The notes under the pieces: generated by a model
What the model was told of the DNA's origin: nothing
The model's database searches: none
What the model saw: the letters and a program-made list of their open reading frames with translations, nothing else
Position numbers and translations under genes: made by a program
Assembly (NCBI RefSeq): GCF_024703895.1
Contig: NZ_CP087968.1
Location: forward strand, 3,968,001 to 4,032,000
Reading direction: 5' to 3'
Length of the DNA stretch: 64,000 bases
Source: Nocardioides sp. B-3
GTDB lineage: Bacteria > Actinomycetota > Actinomycetes > Propionibacteriales > Nocardioidaceae
Shown: positions 42,280-51,586 of the stretch, one piece after another
Layout: every line of letters begins with the position of its first letter
Position numbering within the stretch: position 1 is the first letter of the stretch

Positions 42280-43492
42280 TCAGCGCAGCTCGGCGCTGGT
42301 CAGGCCCGGGATTCGGCGGGCGATGATCAGCAGCTGGATCTGCTGGGTGCCCTCGAAGATGTCGAGGATCTTGGAGTCGCGCGACCACTTCTCGAGCAGC
42401 TCGGCCTCGCTGTAGCCGACCGAGCCGGCCAGCTCGACGCAGCTGAGCGTGATGTCGGAACCGACGCGGCCGGCCTTCGCCTTGGCCATCGAGGCCTCGA
42501 GCGAGTTGGGCTTGCGGTTGTCGGCCATCCACGCCGCCTGCATGGTCAGCAGGTGCGCGGCCTCCCAGTCGGCCTCCATCTGGAGGAACTTGGCGGCGGC
42601 GGCCGACTGGACCTGCGCGGGACGGTCGTAGTCGATGACGATCCCGGCCTGTGCGAGCAGGTCGCGGGTCAGGTCGAGCGAGGCGCGCGCACAGCCCACG
42701 GCCATCGCGGCGACCAGCGGCCGGGTGTTGTCGAAGGTCGCCATGGCGCCGGCGAAGCCCTGCTTGACGTCGATCTCCGGCGATCCGAGCAGGTCGGAGG
42801 CGGGGACGCGGCAGTCGGTGAAGGTGATGACCGCGGTGTCGGAGGCGCGGATGCCGAGCTTGTGCTCGAGCCGCTCCACCTTCATGCCGGGGTTGCCCTT
42901 CTTGACCACGAACGACTTGATCGCGGTCCGGCCGAGTGCCTTGTCGAGGGTGGCCCACACGACGACGGAGTCGGCCCGGTCACCGGAGGTGACGAAGATC
43001 TTCTCGCCGTTGAGGACGTACTCGTCGCCGTCGAGGCGCGCCGTGGTGGTGATCGAGGCGGAGTCGGAGCCCGTGCTCGGCTCGGTGATCGCCATCGCTG
43101 CCCACGTGCCGGCGAAGCGCTTGCTCTGCTCGTCGTTGGCGACCGAGGCGATGGCCGAGTTGCCCGGGCCCTGTCGCGGCATCGAGAGCAGCAGGCCGGT
43201 GTCACCCCAGCACATCTCGGCGACCGAGAGGACGGAGGCGAGGTTGGCACCGTTCTTCACGGAACCGTCATCGGCACTCTCGTCGCGGCGGACACCGGTC
43301 GCGCCGGCGCCCTCGCCGGCGCCCGAGTCGGACAGCCCGTCGATCATGGCCGCGAGCATGTCGAGTTCCTTGGGGTACTCGTGCTCGGCCCTGGTCGTAC
43401 TTGCGCGAGATCGGACGGAGCATGTTCATCGCGACCCGGTGGGCCCGGTCGACGAGCACGCGGTGCTTCTTGGGGGTCTCGAGATTGATCAT
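42280..43492 (-). CDS. acyl-CoA dehydrogenase family protein, second gene of pair (one frameshift)
   Basis: About 404 residues, an FAD flavoenzyme of beta-oxidation type. The start MINLETPKKHRVLVDRAHRV runs to ISRKYD, where an inserted base in a CCTGG site (43389-43394) shifts the frame; then HEYPKELDMLAAMIDGLSDS. Family signatures are AAMAITEPSTGSDSASITTT (flavin), YVLNGEKIFVTSGDRADSVV, NPGMKVERLEHKLGIRASDT and the C-terminal KILDIFEGTQQIQLLIIARR, where the Glu in F-E-G-T is the usual catalytic-base position. It overlaps the upstream acyl-CoA dehydrogenase gene (TGATG), and the two probably form one heteromeric enzyme, as in paired steroid and acyl-CoA dehydrogenases of actinobacteria. Substrate unknown. 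Confidence 0.92.
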
Positions 43493-44880
43493 CAGACGAG
43501 CACCGAACCTTCCATGATTCCGACGGCACGCAGATCGTGGTACCACCGCTCGACGGGGTGTTCCTTGACGAAGCCGTGGCCGCCGAGGAGCTGGACGCCG
43601 TCCAGCCCGATCTGCATGCCCTTGCTGGCGCACAGGTTGCGGGCCGGGGCGATGTCGCGGGAGAAGTCCTTGCCGGCGGCGGCCCGGGAGGCCGCCTTGT
43701 AGGTCAGGAGCCGCATCGACTGCAGCTCGATCGCGATGTTGGAGACCATGAACGCCACGGCCCGGGCGGTGGCTGATCGGCTCACCGAAGGCCTCGCGCT
43801 CGTTGACGTACTTCGTGACGTAGTCGAGGACGGCCCGGCCGGTCCCGACCGCGAGGGCACACCGGGCGAGGCGCGAGAGGCGCACGCACTCGGTGTACGT
43901 CGAACCGTCGGTCTCGCCCAGCACGGCCTCGGCCGGCACCCGGACGTTCGCGAGGGTCAGCTTGGCGAGGGACGCGGCCCGGACACCCATCGACGGGTCG
44001 GCCTCGACGGTGAGCCCCTCAGCTGCCGACTCGACCAGGGAACAGCGTCGGCGAGCCGTCGAGCAGGGCGCCGACGATGAAGAGCTCGGAGTCGGCACCA
44101 CGCACGACGCTGGACTTCACGCCGTCCAGGACGTAGCCGTCGCCGGAGCGGGGTGGCGGTCGTCGTCGGGTTGAGCACGTCGAACAGGACCGTCGGCTCG
44201 GTCAGCGCGAGCGAGGCGACCGGGACGTCGTCGCCGGTGAAGGCGGGCAGGTAGGCCTCCTGCTGCGAGGCGGTGCCCCACAGGCCGAGCGCCGTGGCGA
44301 CGGTGCCGGGGCTGAGGGCTGCTAGGGCAAGGCCCATGTCACCCTTGCCGAGCGCCTCGGCAACGAGGGTGCCGGCCATGGCCGAACGCTCCTCGGAGAT
44401 GCCGCCGAGCGCCTCCGGCACGCCGAGGATCGGCAGCCCGATCTCCGGGCTCGCGGCCAGCACCTCGGCCGGCGCGACGCAGGTCTCGTTGGCGTCGGAG
44501 GCCGCGGGGCGCAGCACCTCGGTGGCGTAGTCGGTGACGACGTCGACGAGCATCTGCTCGTCCTCGGTCGGGGTCAGGTCGAAGAGACCGCTCCGGCCGG
44601 CGGCGGCGGGACGCGTGCCGGGGCCGGACTTTCGCGAGACCTTGCCGAACTGGCGGCTCGCGGCGGTCGCGGTCTTGAACCCGTTGCGGGTCGCGGTGAA
44701 GACCAGCTGCTCGGTCTGCTTGCGCAGCCCGAGCCGGTCGATGATGTCGTTCTGGGCCAGCTTGTGGAGCCCGGCGATGGCATAGCCGATCGCGTCACGG
44801 CTCTCACCGGAGGCAAGACCGTGCCGGTTGCCGGACGCACCCATGCTGCCTCGCTTGAAGGTGTCAGTGATGAGGGACAT
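43492..44880 (-). CDS. acyl-CoA dehydrogenase family protein, first gene of pair (frameshifted)
   Basis: About 463 residues. An unusual N-terminal extension (MSLITDTFKRGSMGASGNRH, GYAIAGLHKLAQNDIIDRLG) precedes the dehydrogenase core (FDLTPTEDEQMLVDVVTDYA, GLPILGVPEALGGISEERSA, PVASLALTEPTVLFDVLNPT). Frame changes are near 44155, at the CCAGG site 44035-44040 (joining to LVESAAEGLTVEADPSMGVR) and near 43775, before AVAFMVSNIAIELQSMRLLT and QIGLDGVQLLGGHGFVKEHP. It ends WYHDLRAVGIMEGSVLV, so it has G-S where the partner has F-E-G-T. This suggests an asymmetric pair with one active base per dimer, though this is inferred. The gene starts 9 bases after a perfect palindrome (44890-44904). Confidence 0.9.
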
Positions 44881-44889
44881 GCGATTACT

Positions 44890-44904
44890 GTAACTCCGAG
44901 TTAC
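44890..44904. promoter_or_regulatory. TetR-like operator upstream of the acyl-CoA dehydrogenase pair
   Basis: GTAACTC-C-GAGTTAC is a perfect 7-bp dyad with a one-base centre, 9 bases before the ATG at 44880. Palindromes of this type, with AACTCNGAGTT cores, are typical TetR-family sites before actinobacterial fatty-acid genes. It may also affect the divergent def gene 50 bases away. Confidence 0.65.
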
Positions 44905-44953
44905 ACACTGCGCCACAACTTCCGTCGTGTCGCCTGTCACTAGTATCCGCGCC

Positions 44954-45562
44954 ATGTCCGCAAGCAGCCCAGAAGACGCACCACTCGCGCCCCATGGCCC
45001 CCTCCCCGACGGCGGCACGGCCCGACCGATGACCCGCTGGGGCACCGAGGTCATGCATCGTCCGCAGCAGCTCGTCACGGCGTACGGCGACGAGCTGGCC
45101 GCCCTCGCGGCCGACATGGTCGCCACCATGCGCGCGGCCGAGGGTGTCGGCCTCGCCGCGTGCCAGATCGGCGAGGACGTGGCGATGTTCGTCTTCGACT
45201 GCCCCGACGAGTCCGGTCGGCACACGGTCGGGATCGTCTGCAACCCGACCCTGACCCTGCCCGAGGGACGTGATCGCCGCCTCGACGCCGACGACGAGGG
45301 CTGCCTGTCCTTCCCCGGCGCCTTCGTCGAGTGCGCCCGCCCTGACTGGGCCGCGGTGGACGGCTTCGGCCTCGACGGCGAGCCGGTGCACTTCGAGGGC
45401 GACGGGCTGCTGGCCCGCTGCCTGCAGCACGAGACCGACCACACGTTCGGCACCGTGTTCGGCGACCGGCTCGCGACCAAGGCGCTGAAGAAGCTGCAGA
45501 AGCAGCACGACAAGGTCGCCGCTGACTATCCGCCGCAGTGGCCCGTCGGAGCCGGCGAATGA
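44954..45562 (+). CDS. def: peptide deformylase
   Basis: Intact, 202 residues, Fe2+/Zn2+ hydrolase that removes the formyl group from nascent proteins. The three family motifs are present: I EGVGLAACQIG (63-73), II DEGCLSFPG (metal Cys 117) and III LQHETDHTFG (metal His 159 and 163, catalytic Glu 160). In motif III the third residue is Thr where many enzymes have Leu or Met, giving H-E-T-D-H. The N-terminal 25 residues (SPEDAPLAPHGPLPDG) are a low-complexity extension. ATG 44954 is chosen; an in-frame upstream start at 44927 would overlap the regulatory region. It overlaps the methyltransferase start by four bases. A second, housekeeping def elsewhere cannot be excluded. Confidence 0.95.
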   Translation: MSASSPEDAPLAPHGPLPDGGTARPMTRWGTEVMHRPQQLVTAYGDELAALAADMVATMRAAEGVGLAACQIGEDVAMFVFDCPDESGRHTVGIVCNPTLTLPEGRDRRLDADDEGCLSFPGAFVECARPDWAAVDGFGLDGEPVHFEGDGLLARCLQHETDHTFGTVFGDRLATKALKKLQKQHDKVAADYPPQWPVGAGE

Positions 45563-46348
45563 CGATCCGGGTCACCACCCGCAACGCGAAGTTCCAGCTG
45601 TGGGAGGCGCTGCTCCACAACCGCACCAAGCGACACCGCCGGGGGCGAGTTCCCGGTGCAGGGCGTGCGGCCGATCACGCTGGCGATCGAGCACGGCTGG
45701 ACCATCCGCAGCCTGATCACCGATGGTCGGCCGCGACTCTCGGCCCGGGCCGGCGACGTCTGGGAGAGCACCACGGCCGAGCAGGTCGTGATGGCACCCG
45801 AGCTGGTGGCCGAGCTCGCCGAGAAGGACGAGCCCAGCGAGCTCCTCGCCGTCGTCGAGATGCCGTCCGACGACCTCGCACGTCTCGACCCGACCGGGCT
45901 CACGGTGGTCTTCGACCGTCCCAGCCAGCCGGGCAACCCGGGCACGCTGGCCCGCTCGGCCGACGCCTTCGGCGCATCCGCCCCGGTCGTGACCGGCCAC
46001 GCGGCCGATCCCTACGACCCGCGGGCGGTGCGCTCGAGCACCGGATCCCTCTTCGCTCTCACCGTCGTGCGCCAACCCGGCCACGCTCCCCCGGTCGAGT
46101 GGGCCCGGCAGCACGGTTGCCGCGTCGTCGGCACGGACGAGACCGGCACCGTCGACGTACGCGAGGCAGACCTGACGGGACCGGTGATCGTCGTCGTCGG
46201 CAACGAGACCAACGGCATGACCGCAGCCCGGCGGGAGGCCTGCGACCCACTGGTGTCGATCCCGATGGCCGGGTCGGCCAGCTCGCTGAACGCGGCGACC
46301 GCCGGGTCGATCGTGCTGGAGGAGGCCTTCCGTCAGCGCCGGGCGTGA
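45559..46348 (+). CDS. TrmH/SpoU-family RNA methyltransferase (one frameshift)
   Basis: About 263 residues. After MTIRVTTRNAKFQLWEALLH and NRTKRHRR an inserted G near 45645 shifts into GEFPVQGVRPITLAIEHGWT. The SPOUT methyltransferase core has the knot motifs TVVFDRPSQPGNPGTLARSA, VIVVVGNETNGM and VSIPMAGSASSLNAATAGSI, which bind SAM and the 2'-O of a ribose. The N-terminal domain should bind RNA. The exact target (tRNA or 23S rRNA) cannot be assigned. It overlaps def by ATGA, so the two are co-translated. A second SpoU-type gene is convergent with it (46486-47289), and the intervening 130 bases carry an unusual repeat and hairpin. Confidence 0.9.
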
Positions 46349-46498
46349 GCGGATGGTCGAAACCCGGCGCTGCACCCCCACCCCTCGGTAGTTCAGTGGC
46401 AGATGGCTGTCCAGAGGCCGATCGACAGCCGTCTGCCACTGAACTATCCACCTGCCTGCCGTGGCTGGCCCGCGCCGGCCTTCCGTCAGCGCCGGGCG
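46324..46498. repeat. 22-bp direct repeats flanking a 131-bp spacer
   Basis: An identical 22-bp sequence (GGCCTTCC ... GCCGGGCG) occurs at 46324-46345 and 46477-46498, both on the plus strand. The first copy codes the C-terminus AFRQRRA of the upstream methyltransferase; the second is over the stop of the convergent methyltransferase gene. The copies enclose the hairpin at 46389-46446. Confidence 0.8.
46389..46446. repeat. 23-bp-stem hairpin with tRNA D-arm-like sequence
   Basis: Two 23-bp arms (46389-46411 and 46424-46446) pair with a single mismatch around a 12-base loop. Each arm starts TAGTTCAGTGGCAGA, which resembles the position 8-22 region of a tRNA, but no acceptor, anticodon or T stem follows. 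It could act as a bidirectional terminator or be the relic of a mobile palindrome. Confidence 0.7.
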
Positions 46499-47289
46499 GC
46501 GATGTAGCAGGCGACCGCGCTGGCGGCGGCGACGTTGAGGGAGTCGATGCCCGCGCGCATCGGGATGTTCGCGCGGCGGTCGGCCGACTGCTCCCAGCGT
46601 GGCGAGAGCCCGTGCCCCTCGGACCCGAGGACCGGGGCGAGGCGTTCGACGCCGGCCACGGCGTCCTCGATCGGGGTCGAGTCGTCGGCCGTGGTCAGCG
46701 CGACGGTGGTGAAGCCTGCGGCCGAGAGCGCCGGCAGTGCGGCGTACCAATCGGGAAGGCGCGTCCGGGGCATCGTGAAGACCGCGCCCATGCCGACCTT
46801 GATCGAGCGGCGGTAGAGCGGGTCGCCGCACCGCGGCGCCAGCAGGACGGCGTCGAAGCCCGGGGCTGCGCCCGAGCGGAAGATCGCGCCGACGTTGGTG
46901 TGGTCGACGATGTCCTCGAGGACGAGGACCGAGCGGGCGGTGGCGAGGACCTCCTCCACGCTCGGCAGGGGCTTGCGTTCGAAGGACGCCAGCGCACCCC
47001 GGTGCACGTGGAAGCCGGTGACCTCCTCGGCCCGCGACTCGGGCAGGACGTAGCAGGGGGCGTCGGCGCCCTCGAGCACGTCGGCGAGCCCGTCGACCCA
47101 CCGCGGCGCCATCAGGAACGAGCGCGGGGTGAAGCCGGCCTCGACCGCTCGGCGTACGACCTTCTCCCCCTCCGCGAGGAAGAGCCCGTGCTCGGCCTCG
47201 AGGTGCTTGCGCAGCTCGACGTCGCGCAGGTCGCGGTAGTCCGCCAACCGCGGATCCGCTGGGTCGTCGACCCGGTGGAGATCAGCCAC
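46486..47289 (-). CDS. TrmH/SpoU-family RNA methyltransferase
   Basis: Intact, 267 residues. The N-terminal substrate-binding part has [40 protein letters not shown] and [18 protein letters not shown]. The SPOUT domain has [20 protein letters not shown] (motif 1), [15 protein letters not shown] (motif 2) and [20 protein letters not shown] (motif 3). It is a 2'-O-ribose methyltransferase of rRNA or tRNA; target unknown. The GTG start lies inside the end of the siroheme synthase gene (8-base overlap), an odd coupling of unrelated functions but clear from sequence. It converges on the other SpoU-type gene. Confidence 0.92.
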   Translation of the reverse strand: MADLHRVDDPADPRLADYRDLRDVELRKHLEAEHGLFLAEGEKVVRRAVEAGFTPRSFLMAPRWVDGLADVLEGADAPCYVLPESRAEEVTGFHVHRGALASFERKPLPSVEEVLATARSVLVLEDIVDHTNVGAIFRSGAAPGFDAVLLAPRCGDPLYRRSIKVGMGAVFTMPRTRLPDWYAALPALSAAGFTTVALTTADDSTPIEDAVAGVERLAPVLGSEGHGLSPRWEQSADRRANIPMRAGIDSLNVAAASAVACYIAARR

Positions 47290-48529
47290 GCGCCGGTGCT
47301 TGATCTTTGAAGTGCTCCGGGTGGGCCACCGCGACCACCGCGCCGACCACGATGATCGCGGGCGGGCGGACCTGCTGGGCCGCGATCTCCTCGGCCGGGG
47401 TGCCGAGAGTGGCGAGCACGGTGCGCTCCTCCGGCATCGTGCCCTCGACGATCACGGCGACCGGGGTCTCGGCGCCGCGGCCCTCGGCCACCAGCGTCTC
47501 CGCGATGGCCGCTGCGTTCTCGACGGCCATCAGCATCACCAGCGTGCCGCGGAGCTTCGCCAGCGCGGCCCACTCGACGAGCGAGTCGGGATGGCCGGGC
47601 GGCAGGTGCCCGGAGATGACGGTGAACTCGTGCGCCACGCCGCGGTGAGTGACCGGGATCCCGGCCCGGGCAGGTACGGCGATGGCGGACGACAGTCCCG
47701 GCACGACGGTCACCGGGACGCCCGCCGCGGCGCACGCAATGACCTCCTCGTAGCCACGCCCGAAGACGAAGTTGTCACCGCCCTTGAAGCGCACGACCCG
47801 CTTGCCCTCGAGGGCACGCGCGACGATCACCTCGTTGATGAAGTCCCGGGAGGCGTAGCGGCCGCGGGGGAGCTTGGCGACGTCGATCAGCTCGACCCCC
47901 GGCGGCAGCACGTCGAGGAGCTCGCGGGGCGCGAGCCGGTCGGCCACGACGACGTCGGCCGAGGCGAGGGCGTGGCGGGCGGCGATCGTGACCAGCTCGG
48001 GATCGCCCGGGCCGCCACCGACCAGCACCACGCCGGGGGTGCGGTCGTGCGCGTCGACGGCGGTGAGGTCGCCCTCGCGCAGCGCGGTGAGGATCTCGTC
48101 GCGCAGGGCGGCCGACTTCTTCGGCTCGCGGTTGCCGACTACGCCGACGGTGACCGTGCCGTGCTTGCCCGTGGCGGGCGTCCGGGCCGACCCGCGTGTC
48201 GCGTCATCACTGCGGACGCAGAAGATGCGGCGCTCCTCCGCGGCCGAGCTGATGCGCTCGTTGGCCTCCGGGTCGTCGGTCGCCGCCACGACGTACCACG
48301 CACCATCGAGGTCGGACTCGGTGAACTCGCGCAGGACCGGGGTCACCTCGGCCGCCATGCCCTCCGGGGCCGGCGTGACCTCGGGGCTGACGACGTGGAC
48401 GCGTGCCCCGGCAGCGATCAGCGTGGGCACGCGACGCTGCGCGACGTGTCCGCCGCCCACGACGACGACGAGGCGGTCAGTGAGGATGAGGCCCGAGAGA
48501 TAGGGGCTGGACTGGTCCATGTCGCCCAT
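47282..48529 (-). CDS. cobA: siroheme synthase: precorrin-2 dehydrogenase/uroporphyrinogen-III C-methyltransferase fusion
   Basis: Intact, 415 residues, two enzymes in one chain as in CysG but shorter. Residues 1-150 are the NAD-dependent precorrin-2 dehydrogenase/ferrochelatase part ([60 protein letters not shown]). Residues 165-400 are the SAM-dependent methyltransferase ([95 protein letters not shown]). The product makes precorrin-2 and siroheme for sulfite and nitrite reductases, or feeds cobalamin synthesis. Whether the N-terminal part inserts iron is not certain. ATG 48529 or 48520 could start it. Confidence 0.93.
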   Translation of the reverse strand: MGDMDQSSPYLSGLILTDRLVVVVGGGHVAQRRVPTLIAAGARVHVVSPEVTPAPEGMAAEVTPVLREFTESDLDGAWYVVAATDDPEANERISSAAEERRIFCVRSDDATRGSARTPATGKHGTVTVGVVGNREPKKSAALRDEILTALREGDLTAVDAHDRTPGVVLVGGGPGDPELVTIAARHALASADVVVADRLAPRELLDVLPPGVELIDVAKLPRGRYASRDFINEVIVARALEGKRVVRFKGGDNFVFGRGYEEVIACAAAGVPVTVVPGLSSAIAVPARAGIPVTHRGVAHEFTVISGHLPPGHPDSLVEWAALAKLRGTLVMLMAVENAAAIAETLVAEGRGAETPVAVIVEGTMPEERTVLATLGTPAEEIAAQQVRPPAIIVVGAVVAVAHPEHFKDQAPARG

Positions 48530-48607
48530 TCTCCCGTCACGCCCTGTTCACGCGACACCAGCGTCCACTGCTTGCCCGAGGCCGGGCGGCCTCCTAGGTT
48601 CGCTGCT

Positions 48608-49130
48608 ATGAGCATCGAGCGCCCGATCGCACCCAATCCCTACGACTACCTCCCGCCGGTCCCGTCGTTCACGGTGAGCAGCGCCGACGTGTCCGACGGC
48701 CAGCCGTTGAAGGACGACCGGGTGGCGGACCTCGGCAACACCTCACCGGAGCTGACTCGGTCGGGTGCGCCGGAGGGCACCCGGTCGTTCGTGGTCACGT
48801 GCTTCGACCCCGACGCTCCGACGCCGTCAGGCTTCTGGCACTGGAGCCCGGTCGACCTCCCGGCCGACGTCACGTCGCTGGCGACCGGGGCCGCCGGCGG
48901 CGAGCTCCCGGCGGGCGCTTTCCACGTCCGCAACGACGGTGGCGAGGCCGGGTTCATGGGCGCCGCTCCCCCGCAGGGCGACCACCCGCACCGTTACTTC
49001 TTCGTGGTGCACGCCGTGAAGGAGCCCACCCCGGGCGTCGACGCCGACGCGTCCAACGCCGTCGTGTCGTTCAACCTTGGCCTTCAAGACGCTGGGCCGC
49101 GCGATCATCCACGGGACCTACCAGCACTAG
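48608..49130 (+). CDS. YbhB/YbcL (PEBP/Raf kinase inhibitor-like) family protein (one frameshift)
   Basis: About 174 residues, phosphatidylethanolamine-binding-protein fold. The start [20 protein letters not shown] is the actinobacterial form. Core motifs are [48 protein letters not shown] (the conserved D-P-D-A-P ligand site) and [13 protein letters not shown]. An extra T in a CCTGG site at 49075-49080 hides the normal end [16 protein letters not shown], with stop TAG at 49128. Bacterial members have no established activity. There is no signal peptide, so it is cytoplasmic. It stands alone, followed by a terminator hairpin. Confidence 0.92.
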
Positions 49131-49142
49131 TCACAGCCACTC

Positions 49143-49198
49143 CGTGCGACCACCCGAACGGACTAGAGCACAACGTCCGTTCTCCGGATGGTCGCACG
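49143..49198 (+). terminator. terminator hairpin after the YbhB-like gene
   Basis: CGTGCGACCA (49143-49152) pairs with TGGTCGCACG (49189-49198), and GAACGGAC (49156-49163) with GTCCGTTC (49175-49182), giving a long stem with a small internal loop. It lies 13 bases after the stop. Confidence 0.75.
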
Positions 49199-49206
49199 CC
49201 TCCGCA

Positions 49207-49222
49207 TCCCCAATTATGGGGA
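49207..49222. promoter_or_regulatory. TCCCC-N6-GGGGA palindrome upstream of CAP gene 1
   Basis: TCCCCAATTATGGGGA is a perfect 5-bp dyad around an AT-rich centre, 50 bases before the start at 49272. A near-identical motif precedes surface protein gene 2 (55345-55357), so it could be a shared operator of this cell-surface region. Confidence 0.4.
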
Positions 49223-49271
49223 CGTTCGAACGGGCACTGGGTCTCGTTCTCGGCAGGCTCCGGAGGCCCCC

Positions 49272-49797
49272 ATGAAGCTGGCGCACGGGCGACTCGCAGC
49301 CGCGCTGCTCGCGGGCCTCATCAGTGTCGCCGTCGCCCCGGTGATCGCAGCTCCGGCCAACGCGGAGGTCTGGGCCGTGCCGCGCACCAGCTCGACGGCC
49401 ATCACCACTACGCAGTCCGACTTCGCCTCGTTCGAGGACGAGGTCATGATCGGGATCAACCGGGCCCGCAGGTCTGCGGGGCTGCGAGAGATCAAGTACT
49501 ACGACTCGTGCGTCGATCGGCTCGCCGAGGAGTGGGGCACCCGCATCGCCGCGACGGGCAGGTTCGCCCACCGCGACCAGCGCCACGTGCTCAAGAGGTG
49601 TCGTCAGAACTGGGTCGGCGAGTGCCCGGTCCAGGGGCACGTCCCTCACCCCGGCAACCATCGTGCAGGCATGGCTGGACTCCCCGGCACACCGGCAGAT
49701 CCTGCTGAAGCGCCGCGCCACGCGGACGGGGATCTCCATCACGACTGACGCCCGCGGCAACTACGTCGGCGTGCTCAACTTCAGCGACCCGACCTGA
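49272..49797 (+). CDS. secreted CAP-domain (SCP/PR1-like) protein (one frameshift)
   Basis: About 175 residues. A signal peptide ([20 protein letters not shown], cut near ANAEV) precedes a CAP domain with [20 protein letters not shown] (helix 1), [17 protein letters not shown] and [20 protein letters not shown] (the His and the G-E pocket). After an inserted G in a CCAGG site (49631-49637) it continues [20 protein letters not shown] and [20 protein letters not shown], ending [10 protein letters not shown]. Two Cys may form a disulfide. CAP proteins are found outside the cell in actinobacteria with no single activity. CGGAGG precedes the ATG. A close paralogue starts at 51587. Confidence 0.9.
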
Positions 49798-49804
49798 GTC
49801 ATCG

Positions 49805-50456
49805 TCAGGCCGGTACGGCGATCACGACGACGTTGCTGCGATAGCCCTCGCCGTCCCAGTCCTCGCAGGTGACAAGGATCAACCGACCCCGGACGCCTTG
49901 GCTGAACAGCGATCCCGCCCGCTGGGCGATCACGTCCTTGTCCGGGACCCGGACCGAGCGGACGACGTAGTCGATGACACCGCGGTCGGTGTGGACGATG
50001 ACGTCTCGGCCGGCCCGGACACGCTCGAGGTCGTCGAGGGCGCCGCCACCACCGTGCACGGTGTGACCGGTGAACAGGGCGCTGCCCCCGAGCAGCACCG
50101 GGCCGAGCACCGTCGCGCCACCACCCGAGCGACCGCGGGTCGTCCGGGGGCACGAGCCCGGACCCGTCGGTGGAGATCGGGACGACGGGTGCACTGATCC
50201 CCGGGGCCGGCACGACGACGCGGCGAGGCTGCCAGCCGAGCCGCGGCACCGCGCTGACGGGCCGGGGCTCGACACTGAGGCGAGCCCGGTCGCGCCGGAT
50301 GCCGGCATCGGTCATGACGGCCTCGGCGCTGCTGGCGGACCCCGCACGGTCGGCCGTGATCCAGCCGAGACCGGCGAGTGCCAGCAGGACCCCGACCGCC
50401 GCCGCCAAGCGGCGGCGGTCGGGACGTGCAGGCGGCGTCAGGGCCTGCTGGATCAA
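49805..50456 (-). CDS. class F sortase 1 (one frameshift)
   Basis: About 217 residues. An N-terminal helix RRLAAAVGVLLALAGLGWIT anchors it, then PRLGWQPRRVVVPAPGISAP and VVPISTDGSGLVPPDDPRSL. After a shift near 50125 the catalytic domain shows GGSALFTGHTVHGGGGALDD (active His), VIDYVVRSVRVPDKDVIAQR and GRLILVTCEDWDGEGYRSNV with the catalytic Cys and an Arg in Y-R-S-N, ending VVVIAVPA. Sortases cut a C-terminal signal of surface proteins and join them to the wall. The start is probably TTG 50456, overlapping the stop of the surface protein gene by TTGA; no ATG or GTG fits. It is the natural partner of the protein encoded just before it. Confidence 0.88.
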
Positions 50457-51151
50457 CGCCCCGCGTCGATCATGGTCGGCACCTTGACGTGACCGGCCGT
50501 GGCCCGGACGCCCTTGACCTCCACCTCGGGGGACTCCTCCCCGTCGGCGTTGTCGTCGTCCGACGCGGTGCTGGTGTCGAGCTCGGGACCGTCGTCCTCC
50601 GCCCGGACGCCGAGGACCGTCGGCGTGGCCGTGGGCGTCCGCGTGGCCGTGGGCGACTGCGACGAAGCCGCGGTCGCGGTCGTCGTGGGTGACGGCGTCT
50701 GGGTGCTGCTCGGCGTGGCCGAGGCGACCTTGGTGGGCGCCACCGTCGGCGTCGGCGTCGCCGAGAGCGACGGCGTCGGCGTCGGCGTCGGCGTCGGGAC
50801 CAGCGTCACGGTGTAGTGGCTGATGTCCTTGCCCGACGGGTGCGTGATCGTCACGGACGCGGCGGGCGGATCGACCACCACGTTGACGGGACCGTTCCCC
50901 TGCTGTGCCGAGCCGGCCTTCACGCAGTAGCCGCTGATGAGGAAGCCCTCCGGTGCCGTGTAGGTCAGGGTCCCGGTCCGAACCGTTCGACGGGAACAGG
51001 TGGCCGCTCTGCGGCTGGCAGACGGCCGCGGCCGCCATACCGGTGTTGCCGGGCGAATCCGCCTCGGGCCGCGGTGGACGTTGCCACCCAGCCCCCCAGG
51101 ACGATGACGGCCGAGGCCGCGATGGGACCTCCCATAGGCATGCGCGCGCAT
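50453..51151 (-). CDS. secreted Thr/Pro-rich surface protein 1, probable sortase substrate (two frameshifts)
   Basis: About 233 residues. A start at ATG 51151 (after GGAGAGG) leads into a hydrophobic export signal (GGPIAASAVIVLGGWVATST). After shifts near 51070 and 51000 comes a compact domain: TLTYTAPEGFLISGYCVKAG, VVVDPPAASVTITHPSGKDI and SHYTVTLVP, with single Cys residues suggesting disulfides (also AAVCQPQSGHL). A Thr/Pro/Ser stalk follows (PTPTPTPTPSLSATPTP and further), and the end is GHVKVPTMIDAGR. No LPxTG motif and no C-terminal membrane helix were seen. The paralogue at 54422-55242 has the same domain and a matching VPTxxxAG element but with a helix after it. It is co-translated with sortase 1. 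Wall attachment is inferred. Confidence 0.75.
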   Translation of the reverse strand: MRAHAYGRSHRGLGRHRPGGLGGNVHRGPRRIRPATPVWRPRPSASRRAATCSRRTVRTGTLTYTAPEGFLISGYCVKAGSAQQGNGPVNVVVDPPAASVTITHPSGKDISHYTVTLVPTPTPTPTPSLSATPTPTVAPTKVASATPSSTQTPSPTTTATAASSQSPTATRTPTATPTVLGVRAEDDGPELDTSTASDDDNADGEESPEVEVKGVRATAGHVKVPTMIDAGR

Positions 51152-51586
51152 ATGTTGTTCCTCTCCCCGATGGCAAGCCGTCCCGATACGGCTCGTGTAC
51201 TTGCCAGTAGCGGCCGCCGGGACAGCGGCCAAGCGCGGGAGACTAGCCCCTCCTGACCATGGGCCATGACCCGGATGGTCACATCGCGGAAAGTGCGCCT
51301 GACCCGATCGGGCCACGCCGTTGCACGAGCATGTGCGGGACCCACGCGTCGCGCGTGACGCTCGTCACTGAAGCAGCACCCTTCAGGGGGCCGGGGGGTA
51401 GTCATGCCGGACCGGGAATTAGGCTCTCCTCTTTTTTAGTGACTACCGTGCAGTAGTTCGTTGAAAACTTTCTGGTCAAACTGCGTCATGCTCCAAGGAC
51501 CAGAGCGTCTCAACGGAGACCTCAGCTCGAGGACCCCCGCCTCGAGGCCCCCCACTGAGGTGACCCCGAACCCCCACGGAGACCCC
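51152..51586. other. 435-bp divergent intergenic region
   Basis: No gene is supported here. It separates surface protein 1 (minus) from CAP gene 2 (plus) and should hold both promoters. An AT-rich island occurs at 51417-51470 and contains TTTTTT. It is partly framed by GGTAGTCA (51397-51404) and TGACTACC (51440-51447), an inverted repeat of 8 bp with 35 bases between. TTGAAAA at 51461-51467 could be part of a -35 region for the CAP gene; no clear -10 was found. Confidence 0.5.

Noticed and set aside
46389-46446. tRNA gene suggested by TAGTTCAGTGGCAGA
   Set aside because: The sequence folds as one long hairpin; there is no anticodon arm, T arm or acceptor stem.
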